Source of the DNA: Methyloceanibacter superfactus
GTDB lineage: Bacteria; Pseudomonadota; Alphaproteobacteria; Rhizobiales; Methyloligellaceae
Length of the DNA stretch: 64,000 nucleotides
Reading direction: 5' to 3'
Assembly: GCF_001723305.1 (NCBI RefSeq)
Contig: NZ_LPWF01000030.1
Coordinates: forward strand, 62,001-126,000
Shown here: piece after piece, positions 10,400-19,006 of the stretch
How positions within the stretch are numbered: position 1 is the first letter of the stretch
How the letters are laid out: each line of letters starts with the position of its first letter
Notes under the pieces: generated by a model
What the model was told of the DNA's origin: nothing
Seen by the model: the letters and a program-made list of their open reading frames with translations, nothing else
The model's database searches: none
Made by a program: the position numbers and the translations under genes

Positions 10400-11459
10400 A
10401 TGCAGCCCCTTCGGAAGCGTCTCCGTCCCGACAACATCCCGAACGAGAAGCGCGTCGAGCGCGGCCGAACCGGACGGACGATCTATCTTGTCTTGCTCGG
10501 CCTGTTCTCCATCACCGTTGCCAACTATCTGCTCGGCGACTTCTTTCTGCTCGACGCGGACGGGCTGGTGCTGCGCGACCAGCATGTCGTCGCCACCACC
10601 TATGTCGCGCGCGCGAGGATGTCGATGTCAGAGAAGGCCAGGAGGTCAAGGAAGGGGCCGCCCTGCTCAAGCTCCAATCGACCGAAATTCTCGAGCGCCT
10701 CGCCGATTTGTCGACAAAGCAGGCCGACATCATCGCCAAGATCACCGACTTCAAGGTCCGGGCCGAGAGCGTCTCGAAATTGCTGCCGCTGGCCGAACGC
10801 CGCGAGGCGGAGGCCGCACAGGCGATCCGCCAATTCGATACTCTACTGGAAGGCAAATACGTCACCTCGGTGCGCTACGAGGAGGCGCTGCGCGCGAACT
10901 ATGAGGCCACCCGCGAGCGCGTTACCCTCCTCACCCAAGGCAACGTGCTGAAAGAAGAGCTGACCTCGCTCGACCGGGCGCGCGACGACGCCGACGACGC
11001 CTTATCCAAGCTGCAGGCCATCTATGCCGACGGGCTGGTGCACTCGCCCGTCAACGGATCCATTGGCTCGACGATTCCCTCGGTCGGCACCGTCTACCGT
11101 CCGGGCGATCCCATTCTGTCGATCTACTCGGGCGAGCCTATGTGCTCGTCTACTTGCCGCGCCGCTATCTCTTCACGATCCGCACCGGCATGGAGGTGCG
11201 CATCACCGACGGGCGCGAGGTCGCCGACGGCGTGGTCACCGAGATCTTGCCGCTGACCGATACGTTGCCGAAGGAGTTTCAGAACACCTTCAAGCCCTCT
11301 GATCGCAACCAGCTCGCCAAGATCAAGATCTCGGCGCCGTCGCCCTTTCCGCTCAATCAGAAGGTCAGCGTGTCGCGCCATATGCCGCTCGGCGGCCTCG
11401 TCGAGATTCGCAAGCTCCTGGGGCTGAGCGACGCGCAAGTCGCCACGCGCGCGCCCTAG
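10400..11459 (+). CDS. HlyD-family/membrane-fusion periplasmic adaptor, frameshifted
   Basis: The gene starts 2 bases after the glycosyltransferase. It encodes a protein of about 353 residues with an N-terminal membrane anchor (TIYLVLLGLFSITVANYLL), a biotinyl-lipoyl-like half (VREGQEVKEGAALLKLQS), a long coiled-coil hairpin (about residues 90-200), the second lipoyl half (VHSPVNGSIGSTIPSVGTVY) and a C-terminal beta domain. The frame breaks near 10612 and 11138, each mended by one added base. This arrangement resembles the adaptor (Alg44-like) that goes with exopolysaccharide synthases, but there is no PilZ domain. It probably guides the polymer through the periplasm. The end lies 14 bases from the convergent histidine kinase gene. 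Confidence 0.8.
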
Positions 11460-11473
11460 ACAGCGGCCGCAGA

Positions 11474-13003
11474 TCAGGAGGCGCGGCGCGTCTTCTCCGT
11501 TGCGGGTGCCTTCTCCGTCGCAGGCACCTTGGCCAGCGGAAGCCTCACGGTGAAGATCGTGCCCCCCTCCGGCGGGCATTTAAATTCCACGCGGCCATCG
11601 AGGTGATCCAGGATCTGCTTGACGATGGCGAGGCCGAGACCGGTGCCACCCTTCTGCCGGGAGTCGCTGGCATCGACCTGGAAGAATTTCTCGAAGATGC
11701 GGCCTCTGGCGGACTCCGGAATGCCGGGACCCTGGTCGCGGACCGAGATGCTCACCGTGCCGTTGCCGGTCGCCAAGGCAATCGTCACCTCGCTCCCGCG
11801 CGGCGAGAACTTGATGGCGTTGGACAGCAGGTTGGTGATCACCTGAATCAGCCGGTCCGGATTAGCATTCACGTACGCCCGTTTGGCATTGCCCTCGAGA
11901 CGGACCTCGACGCCGTAGGTTTCGGCATAGCCCTTGTTCGCTTCGACGGCCTTCTCGACAAGCGCATGGACCTTGATCGGCTCATTCTGCGGATCCATCG
12001 CCTCGCGGTCGATATGCTGGAGGTCGAGGATGTCGTTGGTGAGACGGACGAGACGCTCGCAGTTGCCGTGGGCGATCTTGATCAGATGGACGGCATTGGC
12101 CGGCAACGTGCCGGCGGCGCCCGCCGCCAGGAGGCCGAGCGAGCCCGCGATCGAGGTCAGCGGCGTGCGCAGCTCATGGCTTACGGTGGAGACGAACTCG
12201 TCCCTGACTTGCTCGTTGAGCTGACGCTCGGTGACGTCCCGGGAGATGCCGACCAGGCCCCTGATCTCGCCGTCGCGGTTGCGCAGCGGCGCCTTGGTCA
12301 TGGAGAACCATTGAACGCTTTGATCCCGCCGCACCATGCGCTCTATCGAATCGATCAGCGGCTCGCCCGTGGCCAGCACATGCTCCTCTTCCTCGCGCCA
12401 CCGCCGTGCGCGTTCGGGCGAGAGAAATTCATCGGCCGTCCGGCCGAGAACGTCGCCCACTTGATCGGCGTTCAGCACCCGGCATTCGGCTTCGTTGAGG
12501 CCGAGATAGCGAAGCTGCAAATCCTTGAAATAGATCGCATCCGGAGCGCTTGCCATGAGTTGATGAAGCAGCCGATTCTGGTCGTCGATCCGCTCGTCCG
12601 CCAGCTTCTTCGCGCGCCGCGTCTGCGCCGCATCCAATTCGCGTTTGATCGCCAACCGCAGCCGGTCGGGATTGGTCTTCAGCACGTAATCCTGGGCGCC
12701 GGCCCGCATGAGCTCGACGGCCGTCTCCTCGCCGATGCCGCTGGAGATGAAGATGACGGGCGTATCCAGCGACAGCTCGTGGCGGACGCTGCGAAGAAGC
12801 TCGTGGCCGTTGAGCTGTAACGACGTATCGCCGCAGAGAATCACGTCCCAAGGCTGCTCCAAGAGCGCGCTCTTGAGCTCCGGCATGGTCTCCACACGGA
12901 TCGCCTTCGGCCGGTAACTGTTTTGCTTCAACTCGGCGATGATGAAATCGGCATCGCTCTGGTCGTCCACCGCCAGAAGAACGTTCAACGTTATCTTGTT
13001 CAA
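11474..13003 (-). CDS. PAS-containing sensor histidine kinase with degenerate N-terminal receiver
   Basis: This is a soluble 509-residue kinase with no membrane helix. Order: receiver-like domain (about 6-120), PAS (about 148-262), HisKA with phospho-acceptor His276 in STVSHELRTPL, and HATPase_c with NLLSNAIKF, DQGPGIP and [11 protein letters not shown]. In the receiver the acidic pair (VDD, 12-14) and Lys109 are present, but where an Asp is expected the sequence reads ILCGDTSL. Gly58 occupies the acceptor position and Asp59 is displaced by one. The domain may therefore be a non-phosphorylated docking module. It lies 62 bases downstream of the HPt gene on the same strand, so the two probably form an operon. 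The C-terminus carries a duplicated VPATEKAPATEK stretch. Confidence 0.9.
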   Translation of the reverse strand: MNKITLNVLLAVDDQSDADFIIAELKQNSYRPKAIRVETMPELKSALLEQPWDVILCGDTSLQLNGHELLRSVRHELSLDTPVIFISSGIGEETAVELMRAGAQDYVLKTNPDRLRLAIKRELDAAQTRRAKKLADERIDDQNRLLHQLMASAPDAIYFKDLQLRYLGLNEAECRVLNADQVGDVLGRTADEFLSPERARRWREEEEHVLATGEPLIDSIERMVRRDQSVQWFSMTKAPLRNRDGEIRGLVGISRDVTERQLNEQVRDEFVSTVSHELRTPLTSIAGSLGLLAAGAAGTLPANAVHLIKIAHGNCERLVRLTNDILDLQHIDREAMDPQNEPIKVHALVEKAVEANKGYAETYGVEVRLEGNAKRAYVNANPDRLIQVITNLLSNAIKFSPRGSEVTIALATGNGTVSISVRDQGPGIPESARGRIFEKFFQVDASDSRQKGGTGLGLAIVKQILDHLDGRVEFKCPPEGGTIFTVRLPLAKVPATEKAPATEKTRRAS

Positions 13004-13065
13004 GCTGCCCCCATATGCCGCTCAATGATGTGCTACCGCCGGACGACACGCCCCCACGCAGTCTC

Positions 13066-13476
13066 TTACCGGCGAGAGAGATCGGCGTTGTAGAGGGTCG
13101 AGGATTCCGGCGTGGTGTCCCTGGCAATCCGCTGCAGGTCGTCGAACAGCGCGATCGCGGGCTCGATATGACCGGCAGTCACAGTCCCGCCCAGGGCGAC
13201 AAGGCTCTTGAGTTGGTCGTCCAGGATGGTCGCGGCGTGGCTAATATCGGCGAAGCCGATCGAGCCGCCGGCACCCTTGATCTGATGGCAAAGCCCCTCG
13301 GTCTCGGCAACGGCTTCCGCGCATGCCGGATCCGCCGCGTCGAGGCCGGCGATCATCTGACCGAGCTTGTCGATTTGCGCCAACAGGCTGACATGATGAG
13401 TCCGCACCAGAGTCCGGAGCTGGTCCTGCATCTGATCGCCCCGATCTGCCGGCTGCGCCGCCGCTGCGTTCTCCAT
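13066..13476 (-). CDS. histidine phosphotransfer (HPt) protein
   Basis: This small cytosolic protein (about 136 residues) carries one HPt domain. The phosphorylatable His is in LCHQIKGAGGSIGF, the classic H-x2-K-G motif. The ATG at 13476 has GGAGG five bases upstream; longer in-frame starts lack this. It is the first gene of a pair with the sensor kinase, which has no functional-looking receiver or HPt of its own. It may pass phosphate between that kinase and a separate receiver, for example the REC/zinc-ribbon regulator at 7278-9130 or the CheY-like protein at 14014-14422. That pairing is inferred from position only. Confidence 0.85.
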   Translation of the reverse strand: MENAAAAQPADRGDQMQDQLRTLVRTHHVSLLAQIDKLGQMIAGLDAADPACAEAVAETEGLCHQIKGAGGSIGFADISHAATILDDQLKSLVALGGTVTAGHIEPAIALFDDLQRIARDTTPESSTLYNADLSRR

Positions 13477-13674
13477 GCAGGCCTCCTTCGTGTGAGCCCT
13501 ATCCATAAGGCCCCAAGGTTGACGAAGGATTGAGGGAAACTGGGGCGCCACAGGCCTAAATCGGCCTAGCGAAGACAATGGGGAGCGGACTTGAGCCAGC
13601 CCGCAAGGGGCAAGGCTTCCAAGGGCTGCCTTGAGATCAAGCGTCGGCGAACTGGTCGGCGGAACCGTCGTCCG

Positions 13675-13833
13675 CTAGTGGCGCTGCGGGGCGCTCGGCT
13701 CGGTCTTGCCGGCCTGGTCCGGGGGCGCCAGACGGAACCCGCCAAGGGCCGAGCCCGGCAGCTCGACGGCACAGCCGGCGGCGGACAGGGCGAGGAGGCA
13801 GACAAGAGCAGTCTGGGCAGTGATTCGAATCAT
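13675..13833 (-). CDS. small lipoprotein
   Basis: From the ATG at 13833 the 52-residue product has a short lipoprotein signal (MIRITAQTALVCLLALSAAGC) with lipobox LSAAGC, so Cys21 would be lipidated. The remaining 31 residues are Pro/Gly rich and match no family I recognise. A GGAAG ribosome site lies 12 bases upstream, somewhat far. Such mini-lipoproteins are common in alphaproteobacteria and are often envelope or export-associated, but no role can be assigned. Confidence 0.55.
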   Translation of the reverse strand: MIRITAQTALVCLLALSAAGCAVELPGSALGGFRLAPPDQAGKTEPSAPQRH

Positions 13834-14013
13834 GAGATCAGTGGCTTCCTTCTTTGATGACACTGTCACAAACAAAGGCGGCCAAAATTTGGAGGCCACA
13901 ACGAACCATGGCCAATACATTGATTTACCTCAGATTAGCATCGCTGATGTGGGATCGACAGAAGCTGCTATAGGCACACCACCCAGGCCGTCAGCGCTTC
14001 CCCAGGAGGGGTC

Positions 14014-14422
14014 AATGTCTTCTCGGATTCTTGTCATCGACGATAGCGGTACGATGCGAGCGATCCTCAGTCACCTCCTGCGAGATCTCGGACACGATAT
14101 CATCACGGCCAGAGATGGCGTTGAGGGTATCGAAGCGGCGGCAAACAAGAAGCCACGCTTGATTCTGTGTGACATCACGATGCCAGGAATGGATGGCTTT
14201 GAAGTTGTTCGGCGATTAGCAGCAAACGTGGCAACCAGGGAAATACCGGTCATTGCCCTGACCGCCCTGACGAGCACCGCAGAACTCAAGCAGATCGAGT
14301 CCGCAGGCTTTGCGGGCTCCCTCTCCAAGACCACCGATCCGACACAACTCGCTACGCTCATAGAAGCGACTCTCGCGTCCTGCGCAGCCAGTCTGCCGCG
14401 CGCCCTCGGCGGAGAAATCTAA
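14014..14422 (+). CDS. single-domain CheY-like response regulator
   Basis: This is a stand-alone receiver of 135 residues. The acidic pair is in VIDDSGTM, the phospho-acceptor Asp in LILCDITMPGMDGFEVV, the Ser/Thr switch in IALTALTS, and the conserved Lys in GSLSKTTD (Pro after Lys is missing). There is no output domain. The ATG at 14014 follows AGGAGGG. It sits about 0.5 kb from the HPt/kinase pair in the opposite orientation and could exchange phosphate with that HPt. Base composition before the gene (13840-14000) is clearly lower in GC than the surroundings, fitting a promoter region. Confidence 0.9.
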
Positions 14423-14433
14423 TTGACGAGAAA

Positions 14434-14510
14434 TGGTAGCGGAGGAGGGACTCGAACCCCCGACACGCGGATTATGATTCCGCTGCTCTAACCAGCTGAG
14501 CTACTCCGCC
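14434..14510 (-). tRNA. tRNA-Met (CAT), elongator type
   Basis: The minus strand folds as a cloverleaf. The acceptor arm GGCGGAG pairs with CTCCGCT (one G-U pair), the D arm is GCTC/GAGC, the anticodon stem GCGGA/TCCGC encloses loop ATCATAA with anticodon CAT, and the T arm contains TTCGAGT. CCA is encoded at 14434-14436. The G1-T72 ending and the TAGCTCAGCTGG D region fit elongator methionine tRNA of this order rather than initiator. A tRNA-Ile with lysidine at C34 cannot be fully excluded. Confidence 0.9.
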
Positions 14511-14557
14511 CCAACCTTGCGGCTCACCCATATATATGGGGCGAGCCTGACGACGGG

Positions 14558-15385
14558 CTATTCCGCCAATTGGCTCTGAAGTCGGCGATATAGGGACCGC
14601 CAGTAATTGGTGTCAAGCAAACGGCGGGCATGGACGAGACCGCGGCCCACCGACCACTTGATCCGCACCCGCATCGGCTCGGCTGCGCGCCCGCGCGCCT
14701 TGGCGCCGGACAGCATCTCGCGCGCCGCTTGCGGCGCCATGCCGAAGCCCGGCTCCTTGACGAAGCGGAGCATGGTGAAAAGGCCGAAGGGCCACATCCC
14801 GCGGCGCTCGGCGAGCCTGAGATCCTCGCAGATCAGAACGCGGTCGACCTCGAACACCGCATGCCAGCCGATCAGGTCGGCGAAGGGGGCGAGCTTCCGC
14901 TCGAAGAACCCGCGAACGCCGTCTTCCTGGCTGAAATGATTCACCAAAATCACCTCGCCGCCCGGCGCGCAGACCCGCTCCAACTCCCGCATCACCTTGT
15001 CGGGATCGGGCACCACGGTCATCACATACATGGCGACCACGGTGTCGAAGCTCTCGTCCGGAAAGGCGAGCGCGCTCGCATCCATCTCATGCAGGCCGTC
15101 CACATTGGCGAGCTTTTGTCGCGTGACCTTGTCTTGCGCCTTCTCCAGCATCTCCGGAGACAGATCGATGCCGGTGATGGTGAGATGGTCGCCGTAGCAG
15201 GGCAGCGACAGGCCGGTGCCGACACCGACCTCGAGCACGCGGCCCTTGCGCGTATTGATGATCTTGACCGCGTGCCGGCGGCCCGCCTCGGCGACTTTGC
15301 CGAATGTGTAATCGTAGACCGGCGCCCAGCGGCGATATGCGTGGCGCACGGAAGCCGTGTCCATGACCAGTGACTTTGATGCCAA
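14558..15385 (-). CDS. pmtA: phosphatidylethanolamine N-methyltransferase, PmtA type
   Basis: PmtA methylates phosphatidylethanolamine stepwise with SAM and so makes phosphatidylcholine, a membrane lipid typical of rhizobia and relatives. The region VRHAYRRWAPVYDYTFGKV matches the characteristic N-terminus. The SAM motif is VLEVGVGTGLSLP, followed by TGIDLSPEMLEKA, DTVVAMYVMTVVPDP and PGGEVILVNHFSQE. The C-terminal third is basic, fitting membrane-surface binding. A TTG start at 15385 has GGGGAGG 6 bases upstream; the ATG at 15364 lacks a ribosome site, so I prefer the TTG. It lies 40 bases downstream of mnmA on the same strand. Confidence 0.85.
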   Translation of the reverse strand: MASKSLVMDTASVRHAYRRWAPVYDYTFGKVAEAGRRHAVKIINTRKGRVLEVGVGTGLSLPCYGDHLTITGIDLSPEMLEKAQDKVTRQKLANVDGLHEMDASALAFPDESFDTVVAMYVMTVVPDPDKVMRELERVCAPGGEVILVNHFSQEDGVRGFFERKLAPFADLIGWHAVFEVDRVLICEDLRLAERRGMWPFGLFTMLRFVKEPGFGMAPQAAREMLSGAKARGRAAEPMRVRIKWSVGRGLVHARRLLDTNYWRSLYRRLQSQLAE

Positions 15386-15425
15386 CGCTACCTCCCCGAC
15401 TTTAAAGCCGCTTGTCCGCCGCGGC

Positions 15426-16631
15426 TTAACGCGATCCGGCCGCGAGCGCTTCCGCAGACCCGCGCGATGCAGGCGCCGCAAAACCGTTCTCGGCCAACCA
15501 GGCTCCACCGTCGGCGGACTTGATCCATCCGCCGCCGAGCAGCCGCTCCCCGCCGCCTGTCGCGGCATAAAACACACAAGCCTGTCCCGGCGATACGCCC
15601 TCCTCGCCCTGGGCAAGGTCCACGATCACCTCGTCGCCGTCCAGGCTGACCGTCGCCGGCTGCAGGGGGCCAGTCGAGCGAATCCGCGCCAGCACGTCGA
15701 TGCCGTTTCGCGCCGCCGTCTCGAAAGGCTCATCGCCAAGCCAGTTCACGTCGCGCAAAGTCAGCGTCCGCGTCCGCAAGGCATCCCGCGGGCCGACCAC
15801 CACCTCGCGCCGCGCCGCGTCGAGGCGCACCACATAGAGCGGGTCGGGTGCAGCCACGCCGATGCCTTTGCGCTGGCCGATCGTATAATTGATGATGCCG
15901 CTGTGGCGGCCGAGCACGCGGCCGTCCACATGCACGATATGGCCCGGCTCCGCCGCGCCTGGGCGCAGACGCTCGATCACTTGCGTGTAGCGCCCCGTGG
16001 GCACGAAGCAGATGTCCTGGCTGTCCGACTTCTCGGCGACCGCAAGCCCGAACTCGCGCGCGAATTTCCGCGTCTCTTCCTTCGGCCGGTCGCGAGCGGG
16101 AAGCGCAGGTACGAGAGCTGCTTCTGCGTGGTGGCGAACAGGAAATAGCTCTGGTCGCGCTCCTTGTCTTGGGCGCGATGCAGCTCCCACCCGGTCTCGC
16201 CGGGGCGGCTCTTGACATAATGTCCGGTCGCCAGCGCCGCGGCGCCGAGCCCTTCGGCCGTCTCCAGCAGATCGTGGAACTTGATCTTCTGGTTGCAGGC
16301 GACGCACGGTACCGGCGTCTCGCCGTTGACATAGCTGTCGGCGAACTCGCCGATCACGGCCTTCGCGAAGCGCGCCTCGTAGTCGAGCACGTAATGGGGA
16401 ATGCCAAGCGTCTCGGCCACGCGGCGGGCGCGTGAATATCCTGCCCTGCGCAGCACGCGCCCTTCCGTCCCACGGCTTGGCCGTGGTCGTAGAGCTGAAG
16501 CGTGATGCCGACCACGTCATAGCCCTCGGCCTTGAGCAGAGCCGCGACGACGGAGGAGTCGACCCCGCCCGACATGGCCACGACCACTCTCGTATCGGCG
16601 GGGCGCCTGGTAGCTGCAGACTATTAAGCAT
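15426..16631 (-). CDS. mnmA: tRNA 2-thiouridylase MnmA, frameshifted
   Basis: MnmA activates the wobble U34 of tRNA-Lys, Glu and Gln with ATP and inserts sulfur. The pieces read [18 protein letters not shown] (PP-loop ATPase, SGGVDSS), the first catalytic Cys in [20 protein letters not shown], then [16 protein letters not shown] with the second catalytic Cys, and TIGQRKGIG. Four segments in three frames are joined by breaks near 16597, 16432 and 16098; adding one base at each restores the family sequence. The intact protein would be about 400 residues from ATG 16631. The gene is widely conserved and important for translation, so decay is unlikely and sequence error is the simpler reading. Confidence 0.9.
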   Translation of the reverse strand: MLNSLQLPGAPPIREWSWPCRAGSTPPSSRLCSRPRAMTWSASRFSSTTTAKPWDGRARAAQGRIFTRPPRGRDAWHSPLRARLRGALREGRDRRVRRQLCQRRDAGTVRRLQPEDQVPRSAGDGRRARRRGAGDRTLCQEPPRRDRVGAASRPRQGARPELFPVRHHAEAALVPALPARDRPKEETRKFAREFGLAVAEKSDSQDICFVPTGRYTQVIERLRPGAAEPGHIVHVDGRVLGRHSGIINYTIGQRKGIGVAAPDPLYVVRLDAARREVVVGPRDALRTRTLTLRDVNWLGDEPFETAARNGIDVLARIRSTGPLQPATVSLDGDEVIVDLAQGEEGVSPGQACVFYAATGGGERLLGGGWIKSADGGAWLAENGFAAPASRGSAEALAAGSR

Positions 16632-17046
16632 TCTCGGCTTCAATGATGGCGACGAAAGTCGTTGCTCGAATTTCTGAAAGGCATGCCCGCGAAAAGGGCC
16701 TCGGGCGGAAGCGCATTATAAACGGTCCAGGACGGTCCCGGGCCAGTTTCTTGGGCACCCTCTTCGGGCGCCTACTTGGGGCCGTCTTGGGGGCCTCGAG
16801 CGGCCTGAACATAGGGACCGGGCCCCTAGGACGCAAGACGCCCTAGGGCCCACGAGACCTCGGGAAGCCTTGTAAGGGCCTAGGATAGTCGAGTGAATTC
16901 AGCAAGTTTGGGCTATTTCCTTGCGGGTTCTTTTACCTGACAGCTTAGGCAAATCTTAAATGGCGCTTGCTAGCGTCCAAGTCGAAATTGGCTCTTCGAG
17001 CCAAGTCTAGAAGTAGGCTCATCGAGCAGGTGTGGTGTTGAGTACG
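16632..17046. promoter_or_regulatory. divergent mnmA-sciP control region with CtrA-like box and GC hairpin
   Basis: No gene is seen in this 415-base gap. TTAG-GCAAATC-TTAA at 16945-16959 matches the CtrA box TTAA-N7-TTAA with one mismatch and lies about 87 bases before the sciP start. A GC-rich imperfect inverted repeat at 16820-16851 (GGGCCC-C-TAGG with CCTA-GGGCCC) could form a 10-bp stem with one bulge. Promoters for both flanking genes must lie here. Confidence 0.5.
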
Positions 17047-17325
17047 ATGACCGAGCATTACAGGCCGCGTGTCAGATACGTGATTGGCCCCGACGGCAGT
17101 CCGCTGACCGTGGCCGATCTTCCTCCCAAGGATACCAAGCGGTGGGTGATCCGCCGCAAGGCCGAGGTCGTGGCTGCCGTGCGCGGCGGCCTGATCAGCC
17201 TCGAAGAAGCTTGCGAGCGCTATACGCTGACTGTGGACGAGTTCCTCAGCTGGCAGCGTTCGATCGACAAGCACGGCCTCCCGGGTCTGCGCGCGACGCG
17301 CATCCAGGACTATCGCGGCGGCTAG
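17047..17325 (+). CDS. sciP: CtrA inhibitor SciP (DUF1153)
   Basis: SciP is a small helix-turn-helix protein that in Caulobacter binds CtrA and blocks activation of CtrA-dependent promoters in G1. The 92-residue product contains the near-invariant blocks VRYVIGPDGSPLTVADLPP, RRKAEVVAAVRGGL and ISLEEACERYTLTVDEFLSW. I chose ATG 17047 because the family begins MTEHYRPR-like; a GTG at 17032 would add five residues. A CtrA-like box upstream fits feedback regulation. fliJ and ctrA follow within 2.4 kb. Confidence 0.95.
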   Translation: MTEHYRPRVRYVIGPDGSPLTVADLPPKDTKRWVIRRKAEVVAAVRGGLISLEEACERYTLTVDEFLSWQRSIDKHGLPGLRATRIQDYRGG

Positions 17326-17351
17326 CCGCCTCCCCTAGATCAGATTTCGCG

Positions 17352-17374
17352 ATGGCCGGGCTCGTCCCGGCCAT
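17352..17374. repeat. intergenic palindromic repeat, copy 1
   Basis: The unit ATGGCCGGGCTCGTCCCGGCCAT is an inverted repeat followed by TTTGCATTTCTT. A second copy with near-identical core and flank lies at 20145-20167. Such elements are dispersed in Rhizobiales genomes. Here it lies between the convergent sciP and lipoprotein genes and could serve as a bidirectional terminator. Confidence 0.7.
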
Positions 17375-17406
17375 TTGCATTTCTTGGGGTCCAGTCTTGG
17401 AGTCAG

Positions 17407-17898
17407 CTACTGCGCGGCGGGTTGCGCAGCCACTTTCGGCATTTCCTTGCTGCAATTCGTCTGACCGGCCTTCCAGCGGTCGATGTCGAACTGCATCTTG
17501 GCGGCCTGCTCCGGTGTCATCGTCCGGTTCTGGGTGGTCACCACCGTGCGGGCGCCTTCCTGGACGAAATCGATCGCATAGGCCGATTTGCCGGCGCGCC
17601 CGAGATTGCGCCTGTCGTGGATGGTGATCTTCACCTTGCCGCCGTCCGGCTGCACGTCCGCGCGGTAGACATGCTCGGGGAAGAGCGGATCGTTCGGGTT
17701 GAACCAGCAGGTCTTGATCTTGCCGCCGAGCAGCACATAGGCGTCGACCGGCTTGGCGGTCGCGATCGACATGCGGGTCGTATTGTAGGCCGGCACCGTG
17801 CCGACGCTCTCGTCCGAGGCCACGCTCGCGCTGCCGGTCGAGCGCCCGCAGGCGGACAGGCTCAACGCCACGCACACGGCCATCGCGGCAAGCGCCAT
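17407..17898 (-). CDS. lipoprotein of unknown function
   Basis: The 163-residue precursor begins at ATG 17898 (AGGAAGC upstream) and has a lipoprotein signal with lipobox SLSAC, so Cys17 would be the lipid anchor. The mature part has two further Cys residues (KTCWFNP and QTNCSKE) that could pair in the periplasm, and a segment DRRNLGRAGKSAYAIDFV. I recognise no domain. An upstream ATG at 17937 would place 13 extra residues before the signal and is less likely. It follows yajQ by 47 bases on the same strand. Confidence 0.75.
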   Translation of the reverse strand: MALAAMAVCVALSLSACGRSTGSASVASDESVGTVPAYNTTRMSIATAKPVDAYVLLGGKIKTCWFNPNDPLFPEHVYRADVQPDGGKVKITIHDRRNLGRAGKSAYAIDFVQEGARTVVTTQNRTMTPEQAAKMQFDIDRWKAGQTNCSKEMPKVAAQPAAQ

Positions 17899-17945
17899 GA
17901 AGCTTCCTGATCTCGGCAAGACGTCTCCCTGCAGCATGCCCGCAC

Positions 17946-18431
17946 TCAGTCGCGAAAATTCACGTATTGCAGCGGCTGCTCGATCGGAAGCCCTTTGACG
18001 TACTCGATCACCGCCTGCAAGTCGTCACGCTTCTTGCCGGTGACCCTGAGCTCGTCGCCCTGGATAGCGACCTGGACCTTGAACTTCCCGTCCTTGATCT
18101 CTTTGACGAGGCGCTTGGCCACGTCTTTGTCGATCCCTTGTCGGACCACCGCCTTCTGCCGCACGGACTGGCCGGCGGCCTTCTCCACGGTCTTATAGTC
18201 GATGGCGCCTGCGTCGATTTTGCGGCGTGCCAGATGGCCCTGGAACAGCTCGTGCATCTGCTTAAGCTTCAGGTCGTCATCGGCGTGGATGGTGATCTCC
18301 GCCTCTTTCCGCTCGATCTTGGCCTGCGACCCCTTGAAGTCGTAGCGCTGGCTCATCTCGCGCGTCATGTTGGCGAGCGCGTTGTCGACCTCTTCCAGCT
18401 CGGTCTTGGAGACGATATCGAAAGACGGCAT
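17946..18431 (-). CDS. yajQ: YajQ-family nucleotide/c-di-GMP-binding protein
   Basis: This is a 161-residue cytosolic protein of the UPF0234/YajQ family. The start MPSFDIVSKTELEEVDNAL and the segments RYDFKGSQAKIE, QKAVVRQGIDKDVAKRLVKE and VQVAIQGDELRVTGKKRDDLQ are diagnostic. In Xanthomonas a member binds c-di-GMP and affects transcription; others bind tRNA or ATP. It adds to the c-di-GMP-related genes in this window. The ATG at 18431 was chosen because the family starts exactly there; the longer open frame upstream is not conserved. Confidence 0.95.
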   Translation of the reverse strand: MPSFDIVSKTELEEVDNALANMTREMSQRYDFKGSQAKIERKEAEITIHADDDLKLKQMHELFQGHLARRKIDAGAIDYKTVEKAAGQSVRQKAVVRQGIDKDVAKRLVKEIKDGKFKVQVAIQGDELRVTGKKRDDLQAVIEYVKGLPIEQPLQYVNFRD

Positions 18432-18602
18432 GACCCCGTTCCCGTCCTTTGCAAGAAAAATCGCTGGGATATTAGCACCGGGAGCGCGCGCGGTCTGCCC
18501 GCCTTCGCCCCAGCTTGGCCCCTGCACTTAAATCCGAGCACAGCCCATACGGGATGCCGAGCGGCCTAAAAAACGCCGCTCACGCCGGTGGCCCGAATTG
18601 GC

Positions 18603-19006
18603 TTAGCTGGCGGCGCGATGGGCGCCGACGGCAATCAGCTCCGCCGCCGCCGGGGCCGGTCTACCCGGAGCCGCTCCGCGTCGCGCTCTTGCAGGAGCTC
18701 GATCTTCTTCAGATCTTCGCTCGCCTCATCCAGCTCGCCGCGGGCCACCGCCAATTTAGCCTCGAGCCCAGCGACCGAGTTCGACAGATTGTCCCGCCGC
18801 TGGATCGCCGCCTTGGCGAAGGTCGGATAGGCGTAGTGATTGACGTCCGAAACGCCGGCGCGCTCCTGCTCGATAGCGATCTGCCGGTCGAGATCGGTGG
18901 CCATATGATTGAACTCGCCGATCATGGATTCGATCTCTTCGACCTTGCGGCGCTTCTCGTCGACCTCGAAGCGCTTCAAGCGGATGACTGCGTCGCGTGA
19001 CTTCAT
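18603..19006 (-). CDS. fliJ: flagellar export protein FliJ-like, frameshifted near C-terminus
   Basis: The sequence MKSRDAVIRLKRFEVDEKRRKVEEIE and the long heptad-rich coiled coil after it match alphaproteobacterial FliJ, a soluble chaperone/stalk of the flagellar type III export apparatus that contacts FliH, FliI and FlhA. As written, the frame ends at 18635 after an Arg-run (DRPRRRRS). The next frame gives AAAELIAVGAHRAAS and stops at 18603, a more typical ending, so one base near 18660 is probably wrong. No fliI is adjacent. It is divergent from ctrA, and the shared gap would allow direct control by CtrA. Confidence 0.75.

Noticed and set aside
14434-14510. Initiator tRNA-fMet
   Set aside because: It lacks the CGCGG-type start with an unpaired 1-72 position and has elongator D-arm sequence.
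18588-18602. Extra short frames on the plus strand over fliJ
   Set aside because: Shadow frames without ribosome site or motif; FliJ on the minus strand explains the coding signal.
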